DNA of 41,603 bases, from NCBI GenBank assembly GCA_949294095.1, contig CASFFZ010000004.1, positions 1 to 41,603 of the forward strand, in the 5' to 3' direction. The position numbers were made by a program, and so were the translations under genes. Below, piece by piece: positions 32,479 through 40,534 of the stretch. Position 1 is the stretch's first letter. Each line of letters opens with the position of its first letter. The notes beneath the pieces are model-generated. The model had not been told where the DNA came from and did no database searches. It saw only the letters and a program-made list of their open reading frames with translations. The DNA is from an uncultured bacterium (GTDB lineage Bacteria > Elusimicrobiota > Elusimicrobia > Elusimicrobiales > Elusimicrobiaceae).

Positions 32479-33633
32479 ATGAACCGAGACATTCTATCCC
32501 TAGATTTCTACGGCGGAGAAATTACCGCCGCCCTGGCCGCCTTGGACGACGAAACCGACACCCTGCGCATCCGCCATATGCTGCGCCGGCCGTGCCGGTC
32601 GTTTGCGGGCGCGTTCGTGCGGGATATGCAAGGGGCGCAGGAAGAACTGGGAAAAGTTTTTGCCGAAGTGTCGGAATATGTGTCGTTTGATCCGGCGGTG
32701 GTGGTGGGATTGCGCGGCAATTTTTTGTCTTTCAAGCGCTCCAGCGGGTTTAAATCCATAGAATCGCGCCACCGCATCATCGGCCCGAGGGAAATGGAAG
32801 AAGCCGCCCGCTCCTCCGTGCCGCTAAACCTGAGCGACCGCCTGGAAGTGGTGGACATTTTGCCCCAGTTCTACTCGGTGGAAGGAAACATTGGCATTAA
32901 AAACCCGCAGGGAATGACGGGCTCTTTATTAGAGGTGGAAACATTTCTCTCGTTTGCGGCGTCCAGCCATTTGAACAATTTAAACCAAGTGTTTAACGCC
33001 TGCCACTGTACGGAATATCAGGTGTTGCCGTCGTCGGTTGCGCTGGGGGAGACGCTTCTTAGCACGGAAGAAAAGCAAGCCGGCGCCCTGCTGCTGGACA
33101 TCAGCGCCAACCTTACTTCCGGCCTGCTGTACTACAAAGGCACGCTGATGGACGGCTGGGAACTGCCTTTCGGCACCGACCGCCTGTTGGAAGCCGCATC
33201 CGACTTATTGCAAAACGATTTGGAAACCACCCGCCAAACCCTGCGCGGCTACGAGCCGGGAACGGACGAAATTACCGACGAGATTATAGAAGACGCGGCC
33301 GAAAAATTAACCTCCGCCCTCAGTAAAGAGCTCTGCCAGTCGCTTCCGTACCTGCAACATTTGCCGGCGCGGCTGGTGCTGTGCGGCTCGGGCGCCAATA
33401 AAATTGTATTAAAATCCGCCAAACAAACCTTGGGCATACGCAAAGCGCGTATCGGCGTATTTGACGATTTGATTACCGACTGCCCGACCGATAACCCCGC
33501 CTACTGCGGGGCATTGGCCCTCATCCGCCACGCCTTAGACCGCGAGAGCAAGCAACTGGGCGTCGCCAAAACCAAGGAGCCGGGCCTGTTAGACGGCATT
33601 TTAGACAAATTGGGCCTAAGCCAACTTTTTTAA
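32479..33633 (+). CDS. degenerate FtsA-like actin-fold protein
   Basis: A 384-residue protein with the FtsA layout. The region LEVVDILPQFYSVEGNIG (122-139) followed by PQGMTG (143-148) matches the SHS2/actin core of FtsA (normally ILHVIPQEF...DPVGMSG). The last 15 residues (370-384) form an amphipathic helix that could bind the membrane as in FtsA. The nucleotide-binding motifs are altered: the phosphate loop DIGGGTTD is DISANLTS (207-214), and the adenosine loop is LCGSGAN (301-307). No ftsZ, ftsQ or mur genes are near. It may be a second, non-hydrolysing FtsA paralogue; the true ftsA may lie elsewhere. Confidence 0.7.
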   Translation: MNRDILSLDFYGGEITAALAALDDETDTLRIRHMLRRPCRSFAGAFVRDMQGAQEELGKVFAEVSEYVSFDPAVVVGLRGNFLSFKRSSGFKSIESRHRIIGPREMEEAARSSVPLNLSDRLEVVDILPQFYSVEGNIGIKNPQGMTGSLLEVETFLSFAASSHLNNLNQVFNACHCTEYQVLPSSVALGETLLSTEEKQAGALLLDISANLTSGLLYYKGTLMDGWELPFGTDRLLEAASDLLQNDLETTRQTLRGYEPGTDEITDEIIEDAAEKLTSALSKELCQSLPYLQHLPARLVLCGSGANKIVLKSAKQTLGIRKARIGVFDDLITDCPTDNPAYCGALALIRHALDRESKQLGVAKTKEPGLLDGILDKLGLSQLF

Positions 33634-33662
33634 CTTCTCTTATTTACGGAAATAAAAACAGC

Positions 33663-33696
33663 AAAAAAACACCGGCTTCGCAGCCGGTGTTTTTTT
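33663..33696. terminator. bidirectional terminator between FtsA-like and acetyltransferase genes
   Basis: A 9-bp stem ACACCGGCT / AGCCGGTGT with TCGC loop, flanked by A and T runs. Confidence 0.9.
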
Positions 33697-34303
33697 AGTA
33701 GTCCGACACGTCAAAACGTTTCTTTTTAAAATAAAAAGGGCGGTCTTCCTCGGTAATGGCGCGAAGCACCCGGCAGGGGTTTCCTACCGCCAGCACGCCT
33801 GCGGGAATGTCTTTTACCACCACGCTCCCCGCGCCGATTACGCTGCCGTCCCCCACCGACACGCCGGGCGCCACCACCACATTGGCCCCCAGCCATACGT
33901 CATTTCCGATGCAAATGGGCGCGCCGTATTCATACCCGCTTCGCCGCGAAAGCGGATGCAGCGGGTGCCCCGCCGCCGCCAGGCACACATTGGGGCCAAA
34001 CAGCGTATTATCCCCTATATGCACGGGGCAGACGTCCAAGATGACGCAATTATAATTAATAAATACATTGTCGCCCATTTCAATCTGTTTGCCGTAATCG
34101 CAATAAAACGGGGGCAATACCGTTACGTTTTGCCCGCAGCGGCCCAGAATGGAGCCAAGCAGCTGTTTCATTTTTTGCGTTTCATCCGGGCGGCAGTGGT
34201 TGTAATCGTAAATTTTTTGTTTATTTTCAATTTGTTCCTGCGGCAGGCCGTCTTGACTAGCCCGGTAGGGCAGGCCCGCCAGCATGCGTTCTTTTTGGTT
34301 CAT
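33695..34303 (-). CDS. sugar O-acetyltransferase (LacA/Maa family)
   Basis: A 202-residue left-handed beta-helix acetyltransferase that uses acetyl-CoA to acetylate sugars such as maltose or galactosides. The N-terminal Maa domain (MLAGLPYRASQDG, then IYDYNHCRP) precedes hexapeptide repeats (IGDNTLFGPNVC, IGNDVWLGANVVVAPGV). The catalytic His is in AAAGHPLHP. TAGGAT lies six bases before the ATG, suggesting another leaderless mRNA, though AGGA could act as a weak ribosome site. The sugar acted on is unknown. Confidence 0.9.
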   Translation of the reverse strand: MNQKERMLAGLPYRASQDGLPQEQIENKQKIYDYNHCRPDETQKMKQLLGSILGRCGQNVTVLPPFYCDYGKQIEMGDNVFINYNCVILDVCPVHIGDNTLFGPNVCLAAAGHPLHPLSRRSGYEYGAPICIGNDVWLGANVVVAPGVSVGDGSVIGAGSVVVKDIPAGVLAVGNPCRVLRAITEEDRPFYFKKKRFDVSDY

Positions 34304-34352
34304 ATCCGTATCCTATCAAAATTTATCTTTTCGTGTAGCAATTCCAACCATA

Positions 34353-34379
34353 AAAAAGCCGCGGCTTAAACCGCGGCTT
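34353..34379 (-). terminator. terminator of typA
   Basis: AAGCCGCGG pairs with CCGCGGCTT (34357-34365/34371-34379), followed on the minus strand by a T-run. Confidence 0.85.
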
Positions 34380-34396
34380 ATGAGCCAATAAAAGGC

Positions 34397-36244
34397 TTAG
34401 GCTTCTTCTTCCTCGGCCATTTCGGCGGCGCGTTCCGTGCGTTTTCTAAGCAGGTGAGAAAGAATCTTTTTGCGCAGGCGCAGCGAGGTGGGCGTAATTT
34501 CCACCAGTTCGTCCGGCGCAATGTATTCCACCGCCTGTTCCAAGCTCATCACGCGCGGCGGGGTGAGCACGTAAGATTCGTCGCTTGCTTTGCTGCGCAT
34601 ATTGCTTAGGTGCTTGGCTTTGCAGGGGTTTACCACCAAGTCGTTGGAGCGGGAGTTCTGGCCCACAATTTCCCCGGCGTACACTTTTACGCCCGGGCCC
34701 AAAAAGAGCTCGCCGTTATTTTCCAGCGCAAACAACGCATAAGGCGTCGTTTCGCCGTCTTCTTTGGCAATCAGCACCCCGTTGCGGCGCAAGTCCGGCA
34801 GGTTTACTTTGGGATAATAGCCTTTAAAACTGTGGTGCATAATCCCCGTGCCGCGGGTATTGGTTAAAAACTCGTTTTTAAACCCGATGAGCGCGCGCGA
34901 AGCAATCAAATACTCCAGCCGCAGGCGGTCTTCCCCTTCGGAGACCATATTCTCCAACTTCGCCGCCCGCGTGCCCAGCATCGTAAACACCGGGCCCTGA
35001 TATTCCGATTTAATATCCAAAATCAGGTATTCCATCGGCTCCAAAATCTGCCCGTTTTCTTCTTTATAAATTACTTCCGGCGAAGAAACCGCCAGCTCAA
35101 AGCCTTCCCGGCGCATATTTTCAATCAGAATCGTCAAATGCAGTTCGCCGCGGCCGTATACCTTAAATTTGCCTTCGCCTTCCAGCTGCTCTACGCGCAG
35201 GCCCACGTTGGTTTGGGCTTCTTTTTCCAAGCGGTTTTTCAGGTGGCGGCTGGTTACGAACTTGCCTTCACGCCCCGAGAAAGGACTGTCGTTTACCATA
35301 AAATCCATAGACATCGTCGGCGCGTCAATGGCCAAGGGCGGCAGGGGTTTTAGCGCGTCGGGGCGGCAGATGGTGTCGCCCACGTCTACCCCCTCCAATC
35401 CGGCGATGGAAACAATATCGCCCGCCGTGGCGCTTTCCACTTCCACTTTGCCTAACCCTAAAAAGCGTTCAATTTTAACGGCCTTTGCATTGGTGGTGGT
35501 GCCGTCCGGATGGATCAACGTAACCGGCTGGCCCTTTTGAATGCTGCCCGCCAAAATGCGCCCAATGCCTACGTGGCCCAGGAAGTTGTTATAGTCCAGC
35601 ATCGTTACCTGCATTTGCAGGGGAGCGTTGGGCATGGCTTGCGGAGCGGGCACATGTTCCAGAATCGTATCCAAAATCGGGGCGATGTCTTTGCCTTTTT
35701 CTTCCATTTTCAGGCTGGCCCAGCCCGCGCGGCCGGAAGCGTAGATAATCGGGAAATCCAACTGTTCGTCCGTGGCGCCCAGTTCCATAAACAGGTTGAA
35801 CACTTCGTCCACCACTTCGCTGGGGCGCACGTGATCACGATCCATTTTGTTAATCACCACAATCGGGCGCAGCCCTAAAGCAAGGGCTTTTCTTAATACA
35901 AAGCGGGTTTGCGGCATGGGGCCTTCTACGGCGTCCACCATCAAAATGGCGCCGTCCACCATACGCAGTACGCGTTCCACTTCGCTGCCGAAGTCGGCGT
36001 GGCCGGGCGTGTCTACAATGTTAATGGTATGGCCTTTGTAACCGATAGAGGTGCATTTGGCCAAAATAGTAATGCCTCTTTCGCGCTCCAAGGGGTTGGA
36101 GTCCAAAACAGTGTCTTGCGCTTGATCTTCTTTTACTTTAAATTCGCCGGCAAATTTAAGAAGTGCATCCACAATGGTGGTCTTGCCGTGGTCTACGTGG
36201 GCGATAATGGCCACGTTGCGTACGTCCTCGCGGGTATTGTTCAT
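34397..36244 (-). CDS. typA: ribosome-associated GTPase TypA/BipA
   Basis: TypA/BipA is a translational GTPase linked to 50S assembly and stress or cold growth. The 615-residue length is normal. GTPase motifs: AHVDHGKTT (15-23), DTPGHADFG and NKMD. The EF-G-like later domains and the C-terminal BipA domain ([14 protein letters not shown] at the end) follow. A terminator-like hairpin lies in its leader at 36272-36305. No clear ribosome site is seen beyond a weak AGGAAT. Confidence 0.95.
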   Translation of the reverse strand: MNNTREDVRNVAIIAHVDHGKTTIVDALLKFAGEFKVKEDQAQDTVLDSNPLERERGITILAKCTSIGYKGHTINIVDTPGHADFGSEVERVLRMVDGAILMVDAVEGPMPQTRFVLRKALALGLRPIVVINKMDRDHVRPSEVVDEVFNLFMELGATDEQLDFPIIYASGRAGWASLKMEEKGKDIAPILDTILEHVPAPQAMPNAPLQMQVTMLDYNNFLGHVGIGRILAGSIQKGQPVTLIHPDGTTTNAKAVKIERFLGLGKVEVESATAGDIVSIAGLEGVDVGDTICRPDALKPLPPLAIDAPTMSMDFMVNDSPFSGREGKFVTSRHLKNRLEKEAQTNVGLRVEQLEGEGKFKVYGRGELHLTILIENMRREGFELAVSSPEVIYKEENGQILEPMEYLILDIKSEYQGPVFTMLGTRAAKLENMVSEGEDRLRLEYLIASRALIGFKNEFLTNTRGTGIMHHSFKGYYPKVNLPDLRRNGVLIAKEDGETTPYALFALENNGELFLGPGVKVYAGEIVGQNSRSNDLVVNPCKAKHLSNMRSKASDESYVLTPPRVMSLEQAVEYIAPDELVEITPTSLRLRKKILSHLLRKRTERAAEMAEEEEA

Positions 36245-36271
36245 AATACAGTCTGATTCCTATTCCTTTCC

Positions 36272-36305
36272 AAAAAAATACCCCTCTAACCAACTGCGGG
36301 GTATT
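36272..36305 (-). promoter_or_regulatory. terminator-like hairpin in the typA leader
   Basis: On the minus strand AATACCCC pairs with GGGGTATT (36298-36305/36277-36284), then a T-run (36272-36278). It lies about 30 bases before the typA ATG, where a terminator has no upstream minus-strand gene to end. A TATAAA-like -10 lies just upstream of it. The loop contains CAGTTGGTTAGAG, like a tRNA D-arm. It may be an attenuator. The rest of the gap (36306-36414) has a further 7-bp stem (TTTCTGC / GCAGAAA, within 36375-36403) and nothing else I can name. Confidence 0.5.
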
Positions 36306-36414
36306 TTATAATAAAGGCAAACGCCTTTAGCTAAATTACTTTTGCAGATATATATATTTTAGTATTTTTTAAGCCTTTCTGCTAAAAAACCGCAACCGCA
36401 GAAATAAAAATTAT

Positions 36415-36420
36415 TATAAT
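36415..36420 (+). promoter_or_regulatory. -10 box abutting the membrane-protein ATG
   Basis: TATAAT ends six bases before the ATG at 36427, without a ribosome site. Probably leaderless. Confidence 0.5.
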
Positions 36421-36426
36421 AGCCGT

Positions 36427-37056
36427 ATGGAAAGATTACTGCAAATGCTGGGCGTATTGGCGGCGTTGTACGCGGCCTATGCGCTGAGCATCAAAAAATG
36501 GGATTATGAAACCGAAGCCAAACGCACGGCCAGACGTACGTTTTTAAAAAGCAAAGGCTTATCCAACACGTTTTATTTTATCCACGCCGGAACGCTGTTT
36601 TTGCTCAATTTGCTAAGCGGCGGGCTGTTTACATTTTATTGGCTCTACCGCCAATGGCAGGCGGTATTGCACGGCTTTCGCCGCTTAAGCGCCAAGCCGC
36701 TTAAACACGGCCCGTTTTTGCGCGCCGTGGGCGGGTTTGGCACGTTCTTCTCCCTAAATGCCATTATCTGCCGCACCTGCGAATATATGCACCACAAAGC
36801 GCCGCTGCCGCCGTGGGTATGGGGCACGGCGTGGCTGGCCGGGCTAGTAGGCGCCTGGGCCGGGCCGGACGTTACGACTCGGGCCGCGGGGTATTTGGTT
36901 TTTTGTGCGGCGCCCGCGCTCTTGCAGCGGCGCCTGAATGCACTGCCCAAAGAACCGATTCCCCCTCAGCCCAAACCGGCCGAAATTGCCGCGGCCGCCC
37001 TTGCGCTTTTGCTGACGCTTGGCCTGCTGGTTGCGTGGCGGATTTTTACCAAATAA
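36427..37056 (+). CDS. multi-pass membrane protein, DUF4234-like segment
   Basis: A 209-residue inner-membrane protein of unknown function with about five or six hydrophobic helices. The segment GGLFTFYWLYRQW resembles the family DUF4234 (which has a glycine-turn, then FYWLY-type motif); this is a weak likeness. A cytoplasmic Pro-rich stretch (KEPIPPQPKP) precedes the last helix. It is alone, with a -10 box next to the ATG and a bidirectional terminator after it. Confidence 0.65.
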   Translation: MERLLQMLGVLAALYAAYALSIKKWDYETEAKRTARRTFLKSKGLSNTFYFIHAGTLFLLNLLSGGLFTFYWLYRQWQAVLHGFRRLSAKPLKHGPFLRAVGGFGTFFSLNAIICRTCEYMHHKAPLPPWVWGTAWLAGLVGAWAGPDVTTRAAGYLVFCAAPALLQRRLNALPKEPIPPQPKPAEIAAAALALLLTLGLLVAWRIFTK

Positions 37057-37061
37057 TCCAT

Positions 37062-37096
37062 AAAAACAGGCGCCCCGAAATCAGGCGCCTGTTTGC
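37062..37096. terminator. bidirectional terminator
   Basis: ACAGGCGCC pairs with GGCGCCTGT (37066-37074/37084-37092), flanked by A-run and T-run. It ends the membrane-protein gene and the convergent exported-protein gene. Confidence 0.85.
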
Positions 37097-37110
37097 TCAT
37101 CTATTTTGCG

Positions 37111-37665
37111 TTATTTTTTTTGCTGTTCTAAATTATGTTTTATCGTCCGTTTGACGGCTTCGGCCGCTTTGCGCTGCATATTGTGGCTTTGCGCCTTGCG
37201 CACGGTGTTTTGTAAAACTTCAGGCGTCATGGCCAGGCTGTCCTGCACCGTTTGGAACATGCCGTTAATGCCCGCCATTTCTTCCGGCGCCTCCGACAAG
37301 GCTTGTTTGAGTGATTTATCTTCCACCCGCTGCATCAGGCTCATTTCTTTATGGTATTTTACCGCCGCCGCCAACAATACCGCCAATTTGCGCTCCCGCG
37401 GATATTGCTGATACACCAGCACCGTCGTGCCCACGGTATGTGCGTCTTCGCTTTGCACGGCCAAAAACAGCGCCAAGCTTAAATCCTGCCCGCCGGCCTC
37501 GTCCACCCGGTCTCGCAACAAATCCAGTTTTGCGGGCATTTGGCGGCGGAGCTGTTCAAACGGGGACTGTTCCGCCGATACCGGGGCCGACCCCAATAAC
37601 ATTAAAGCACCCGCCACCGTCAGTAATGCTACCGCCCAGCCGTATCTGCCAAATAATGTTTTCAT
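37111..37665 (-). CDS. exported helical protein, unknown function
   Basis: A 184-residue protein with a signal peptide (about 1-31, ending APVSAEQS). The mature part is charged and mostly helical, with no cysteine and no membrane helix. I recognise no family. It may be periplasmic. A GAGG-type ribosome site lies before the ATG. It is convergent with the membrane-protein gene and shares its terminator. Confidence 0.6.
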   Translation of the reverse strand: MKTLFGRYGWAVALLTVAGALMLLGSAPVSAEQSPFEQLRRQMPAKLDLLRDRVDEAGGQDLSLALFLAVQSEDAHTVGTTVLVYQQYPRERKLAVLLAAAVKYHKEMSLMQRVEDKSLKQALSEAPEEMAGINGMFQTVQDSLAMTPEVLQNTVRKAQSHNMQRKAAEAVKRTIKHNLEQQKK

Positions 37666-37773
37666 AACCCCACCTCCTGCCCTACTATTAGCCTACGCGC
37701 AAACGGCGTTTTTTCAAGAGGGACGCATTTAAAAAGTTTTATTTTTTAGGGATTTTTCATTTTTTCTCCATAA

Positions 37774-37803
37774 AAAAGCCGCCCCTTGCGGAGCGGCTTT
37801 TTG
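37774..37803 (-). terminator. terminator of the GGGtGRT operon
   Basis: AAAGCCGC pairs with GCGGCTTT with an imperfect inner CC/GG pairing. A T-run follows on the minus strand. Confidence 0.8.
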
Positions 37804-37817
37804 CGTTAAAACAGCAA

Positions 37818-38813
37818 TTAGTTGGCTTCGGCTACGGCCACCGCAACGGCTACCGTCGCGCCGACCATCGGGTTGTTGCCCATACCGATTAAGCCCATCA
37901 TTTCCACGTGCGCCGGCACGGAGGAAGAACCCGCAAACTGCGCATCGCTGTGCATGCGGCCCATGGTGTCGGTCATACCGTAGGAGGCAGGGCCGGCGGC
38001 CATATTGTCCGGGTGCAGGGTGCGGCCGGTGCCGCCGCCGGAAGCCACGGAGAAGTATTTCTTCCCGTTTTCGGTCGCCCATTTTTTATAGGTGCCGGCC
38101 ACCGGGTGCTGAAAGCGGGTGGGGTTGGTGGAGTTGCCGGTAATGGACACGTCCACCCCTTCGTGGCGCATAATGGCTACGCCTTCGTTGACGTCGTCAG
38201 CGCCGTAGCATTTTACTTTGGCGCGGTCGCCGTCGGAGAAGGCTCTTTCGCTCACGATTTTGAGTTCGCCCGTTTTATAGTTGTATTCCGTTTCCACGGA
38301 GGTAAAACCGTTGATGCGGGAAATAATGTAGGCGGCGTCTTTGCCCAAGCCGTTCAAAATAACGCGAAGGGGTTCTTTGCGCACTTTGTTGGCCGTGCGG
38401 GCAATGCCGATGGCTCCTTCGGCCGCGGCGAAGCTTTCGTGCCCGGCCAAAAAGCAGAAGCATTTGGTGTTTTCGGACAAGAGCATCGCGCCCAAATTGC
38501 CGTGGCCGAGGCCTACGGCGCGCTGATCGGCTACGGAGCCGGGAATGCAGAAGCTCTGCAAGCCCACGCCGATTTTTTCGGCCGCTTCGGCCGCGGTTTT
38601 TACGCCGGATTTAATGGCGATAGCCGCGCCCACCGTGTAGGCCCAGACGGCGTTGTCAAACGCAATGGGCTGAATGCCGCGGACGATTTTTTCCACGTCA
38701 ATGCCTTTTTTAGTGCAGATTTCTTTGGCTTCTTCCAAAGAAGCAATGCCGTTTTCTTTCAAAACGGAATTAATTTTATCAATTCTTCTTTCGTATCCTT
38801 CAAACGTAATCAT
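37818..38813 (-). CDS. GGGtGRT family protein
   Basis: A 331-residue protein of the GGGtGRT family, named for the motif GGGTGRT at residues 259-265. The function of the family is not known to me. Conserved-looking parts are IPGSVADQRAVGLGHGNLGAM (split here as IPGSVADQRAVG and LGHGNLGAM, about 91-110), KCFCFLAGHESFAAAEG and TGNSTNPTRFQHPVAG. There is no signal peptide and no membrane helix. It lies 18 bp after the NifU-like scaffold gene, with AGGAG before its ATG, so the two form one operon. By context it may work with an iron-sulfur cluster; the two cysteines of KCFCFLAG could be involved. Confidence 0.88.
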   Translation of the reverse strand: MITFEGYERRIDKINSVLKENGIASLEEAKEICTKKGIDVEKIVRGIQPIAFDNAVWAYTVGAAIAIKSGVKTAAEAAEKIGVGLQSFCIPGSVADQRAVGLGHGNLGAMLLSENTKCFCFLAGHESFAAAEGAIGIARTANKVRKEPLRVILNGLGKDAAYIISRINGFTSVETEYNYKTGELKIVSERAFSDGDRAKVKCYGADDVNEGVAIMRHEGVDVSITGNSTNPTRFQHPVAGTYKKWATENGKKYFSVASGGGTGRTLHPDNMAAGPASYGMTDTMGRMHSDAQFAGSSSVPAHVEMMGLIGMGNNPMVGATVAVAVAVAEAN

Positions 38814-38831
38814 ATGTATCTTCTCCTGGGC

Positions 38832-39533
38832 TTACTCTTTGCGGGGGTCAATTTTTTTGACGGCTTCGTCAAAGCGGCCGTATTTGCTGACGTTCTTTTC
38901 AAACGCGGCCTTCGGGTCTTCGCCTTTCTTAATGGCATCCATCATTTTGCCCAGGTTGACGAATTTATAACCGATGATTTCGTTGTTTTTATCCAAGCCG
39001 ATTTCCAACACATACCCTTCGGCCATTTCCAGGTAGCGGGCGCCTTTGGCTTCGGTACCGTACATGGTGCCGATCTGAGAGCGGTGGCCTTTGCCCAAGT
39101 CTTCCATGCCGGCGCCAATCGGTAAGCCGTCGTCGGAGAAAGCGCTCTGCGTGCGTCCGTAGACGATTTGCAGGAACAGTTCGCGCATAGCAGTATTGAT
39201 GGCGTCGCACACGAGATCGGAGTTTAAAGCTTCCAAAATGGTTTTGCCGGGCAGAATTTCCGCGGCCATAGCGGCGGAGTGCGTCATGCCGGAGCAGCCC
39301 AGGGTTTCCACCAACGCTTCTTTAATAACGCCGTTTTTGACGTTAAGCGTCAGTTTGCAGGCGCCCTGCTGCGGGGCACACCAACCTACACCGTGGGTAA
39401 GACCGCTGATGTCGGTAATTTGTTTGGCTTTGACCCATTTGCCTTCTTCAGGAATCGGGGCCGGATCGTGCTTGGCGCCTTTGCAGACGCAGCACATATT
39501 CATCACTTCAGGGGTGCATTTTTCACAGCTCAT
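38832..39533 (-). CDS. NifU/IscU-like iron-sulfur scaffold protein
   Basis: A 233-residue protein related to IscU/NifU scaffold proteins. The scaffold cysteines can be matched as Cys52 or Cys59 (GWCAPQQGACKL), Cys80 (LGCSGMTHS) and Cys109 (LVCDAIN). It differs from IscU by a Cys-rich N-terminal extension (Cys3, 6, 14, 15, 17) that could hold an extra metal, and by a longer C-terminal part (GRTQSAFSDDGLPIGAG, about 126-142). It precedes the GGGtGRT gene in one operon, an arrangement known in other anaerobes. It is not with an iscS or suf set, so it is probably a dedicated scaffold. A GGAG site lies upstream of the ATG. Confidence 0.88.
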   Translation of the reverse strand: MSCEKCTPEVMNMCCVCKGAKHDPAPIPEEGKWVKAKQITDISGLTHGVGWCAPQQGACKLTLNVKNGVIKEALVETLGCSGMTHSAAMAAEILPGKTILEALNSDLVCDAINTAMRELFLQIVYGRTQSAFSDDGLPIGAGMEDLGKGHRSQIGTMYGTEAKGARYLEMAEGYVLEIGLDKNNEIIGYKFVNLGKMMDAIKKGEDPKAAFEKNVSKYGRFDEAVKKIDPRKE

Positions 39534-39582
39534 GAGAGTCTCCTATATAAAAGTAAATCTTTCACTATATTTTACAAAATTT

Positions 39583-39611
39583 ATCCCACCCCTATACAAG
39601 CCGGGTGGGAT
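39583..39611 (-). terminator. candidate terminator after the fifth pilin
   Basis: ATCCCACCC pairs with GGGTGGGAT (39583-39591/39603-39611). The tail on the minus strand is only AT-rich, so the terminator is weak or shared. Confidence 0.5.
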
Positions 39612-39632
39612 TATTTTCTCAAAACTTCAAAA

Positions 39633-40175
39633 TTAAAATTGAAATCCATATGACTTACCATTTTCTCCATCGGGAACTTCTTTCCCGGAAATATTCTGAC
39701 AAATTTCATATCCGGTAGTATTGCTCTTCGAAGCCCAACAAATGCTTTTTGTCCTAGAAAAATACCGTTCCAAGCTAGGATAATTAGCTCTCGTAATACT
39801 ACAATATGCAGAATAAAGAGAAGGAATACTTCCATCTCCGCCATAACGCAAATAACACTTAAATCCTTTATAAGTCAACACGTCGCCACCGCCGGTGTCA
39901 ATTGTTTTTGTTGCACCGGCAGGCATTTGAATGTCCAACCCGTCAAAAGAAATGGTATAGTTTCCGTTTTTCATATAGTACAACTGTTCGGCATCTGCAA
40001 TAGAACGTAATAAAGGAACGATCGTCATTACTCGGGAGGTGGCAACAACTTTCTCATACTGAGGCACAACTATCGCCGCCAATATACCTATAATTAAAAC
40101 AACCACTAACAGTTCTATAAGCGTAAATCCGGCGTTTTTTCCGCCGATAAATGATTTTTGATAGGTTTTGCACAT
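39633..40175 (-). CDS. type IV pilin-like protein
   Basis: A 180-residue prepilin. The leader is long, 16 residues (MCKTYQKSFIGGKNAG), with cleavage before Phe17 and mature Glu5 (FTLIELLVVVLIIGILAAI). The head carries LYYMKNGNYTISFDGLDI, the PilA-like segment, then a beta-rich part with cysteines FKCYLRY, AYCSITRA, SICWAS and YEICQN. I use the ATG at 40175; a TTG two codons earlier is also open but unlikely. TACATT ends six bases before the ATG, without ribosome site, so the mRNA is probably leaderless. The promoter has a 12-base A/T run. Confidence 0.87.
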   Translation of the reverse strand: MCKTYQKSFIGGKNAGFTLIELLVVVLIIGILAAIVVPQYEKVVATSRVMTIVPLLRSIADAEQLYYMKNGNYTISFDGLDIQMPAGATKTIDTGGGDVLTYKGFKCYLRYGGDGSIPSLYSAYCSITRANYPSLERYFSRTKSICWASKSNTTGYEICQNISGKEVPDGENGKSYGFQF

Positions 40176-40181
40176 AGGCAA

Positions 40182-40209
40182 AATGTATCAAAAAAAAAAA
40201 ACGAGTCAA
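40182..40209 (-). promoter_or_regulatory. pilin promoter with a 12-base homopolymer spacer
   Basis: On the minus strand TTGACT (40204-40209), a 16-base spacer of CG, twelve T, GA, and TACATT (40182-40187). The surrounding sequence is shared with the promoter at 17490-17517. Slippage in the run would change the spacer and so the expression. Confidence 0.65.
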
Positions 40210-40480
40210 GCCTCTTATGACCATCGCCCTCAAAAAGAATACGGCTCTTTTTTGCACCGGATACGCCACAACTTTAGTTTCACAGCTGATCTATTCAAAA
40301 AGAATTGCGCCCAGACCACCACTCCCCCTTCATTCCGCGGCACCGGAAAGAAAAACGACTGCCAACTGAAAAAGACTTCCTCTTTTGACAGGGCATTCTT
40401 AGCCGCAAGGATGTTGAAAGCAGTTCTGATTAATTCCTATATTCTCGGCAACCGGATTCCGATGCGCGCCGCGTTTGCAG
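40210..40480. other. gene-free stretch
   Basis: About 270 bp between the pilin promoter and the next terminator. An open frame crosses it on the plus strand, but it overlaps the pilin leader and the Cys-rich gene in antisense and has no family likeness. I see no RNA gene, promoter or repeat in it. Confidence 0.4.
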
Positions 40481-40482
40481 CA

Positions 40483-40510
40483 AAACGCCCGGCCATTCGG
40501 CCGGGCGTTT
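40483..40510 (-). terminator. terminator of the Cys-rich gene
   Basis: AAACGCCCGGCC pairs with GGCCGGGCGTTT around a four-base loop (12 bp). On the minus strand it lies just after the Cys-rich gene. Confidence 0.85.
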
Positions 40511-40534
40511 GTTGCAGATTATTCTTACGAGGGA

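Noticed and set aside
37908..39125. Long open frame (405 codons) on the plus strand opposite the GGGtGRT and NifU-like genes
   Set aside because: Antisense shadow: it is rich in Gly, Phe, His and Ala, matches no family, and the minus-strand genes have clear motifs and ribosome sites.
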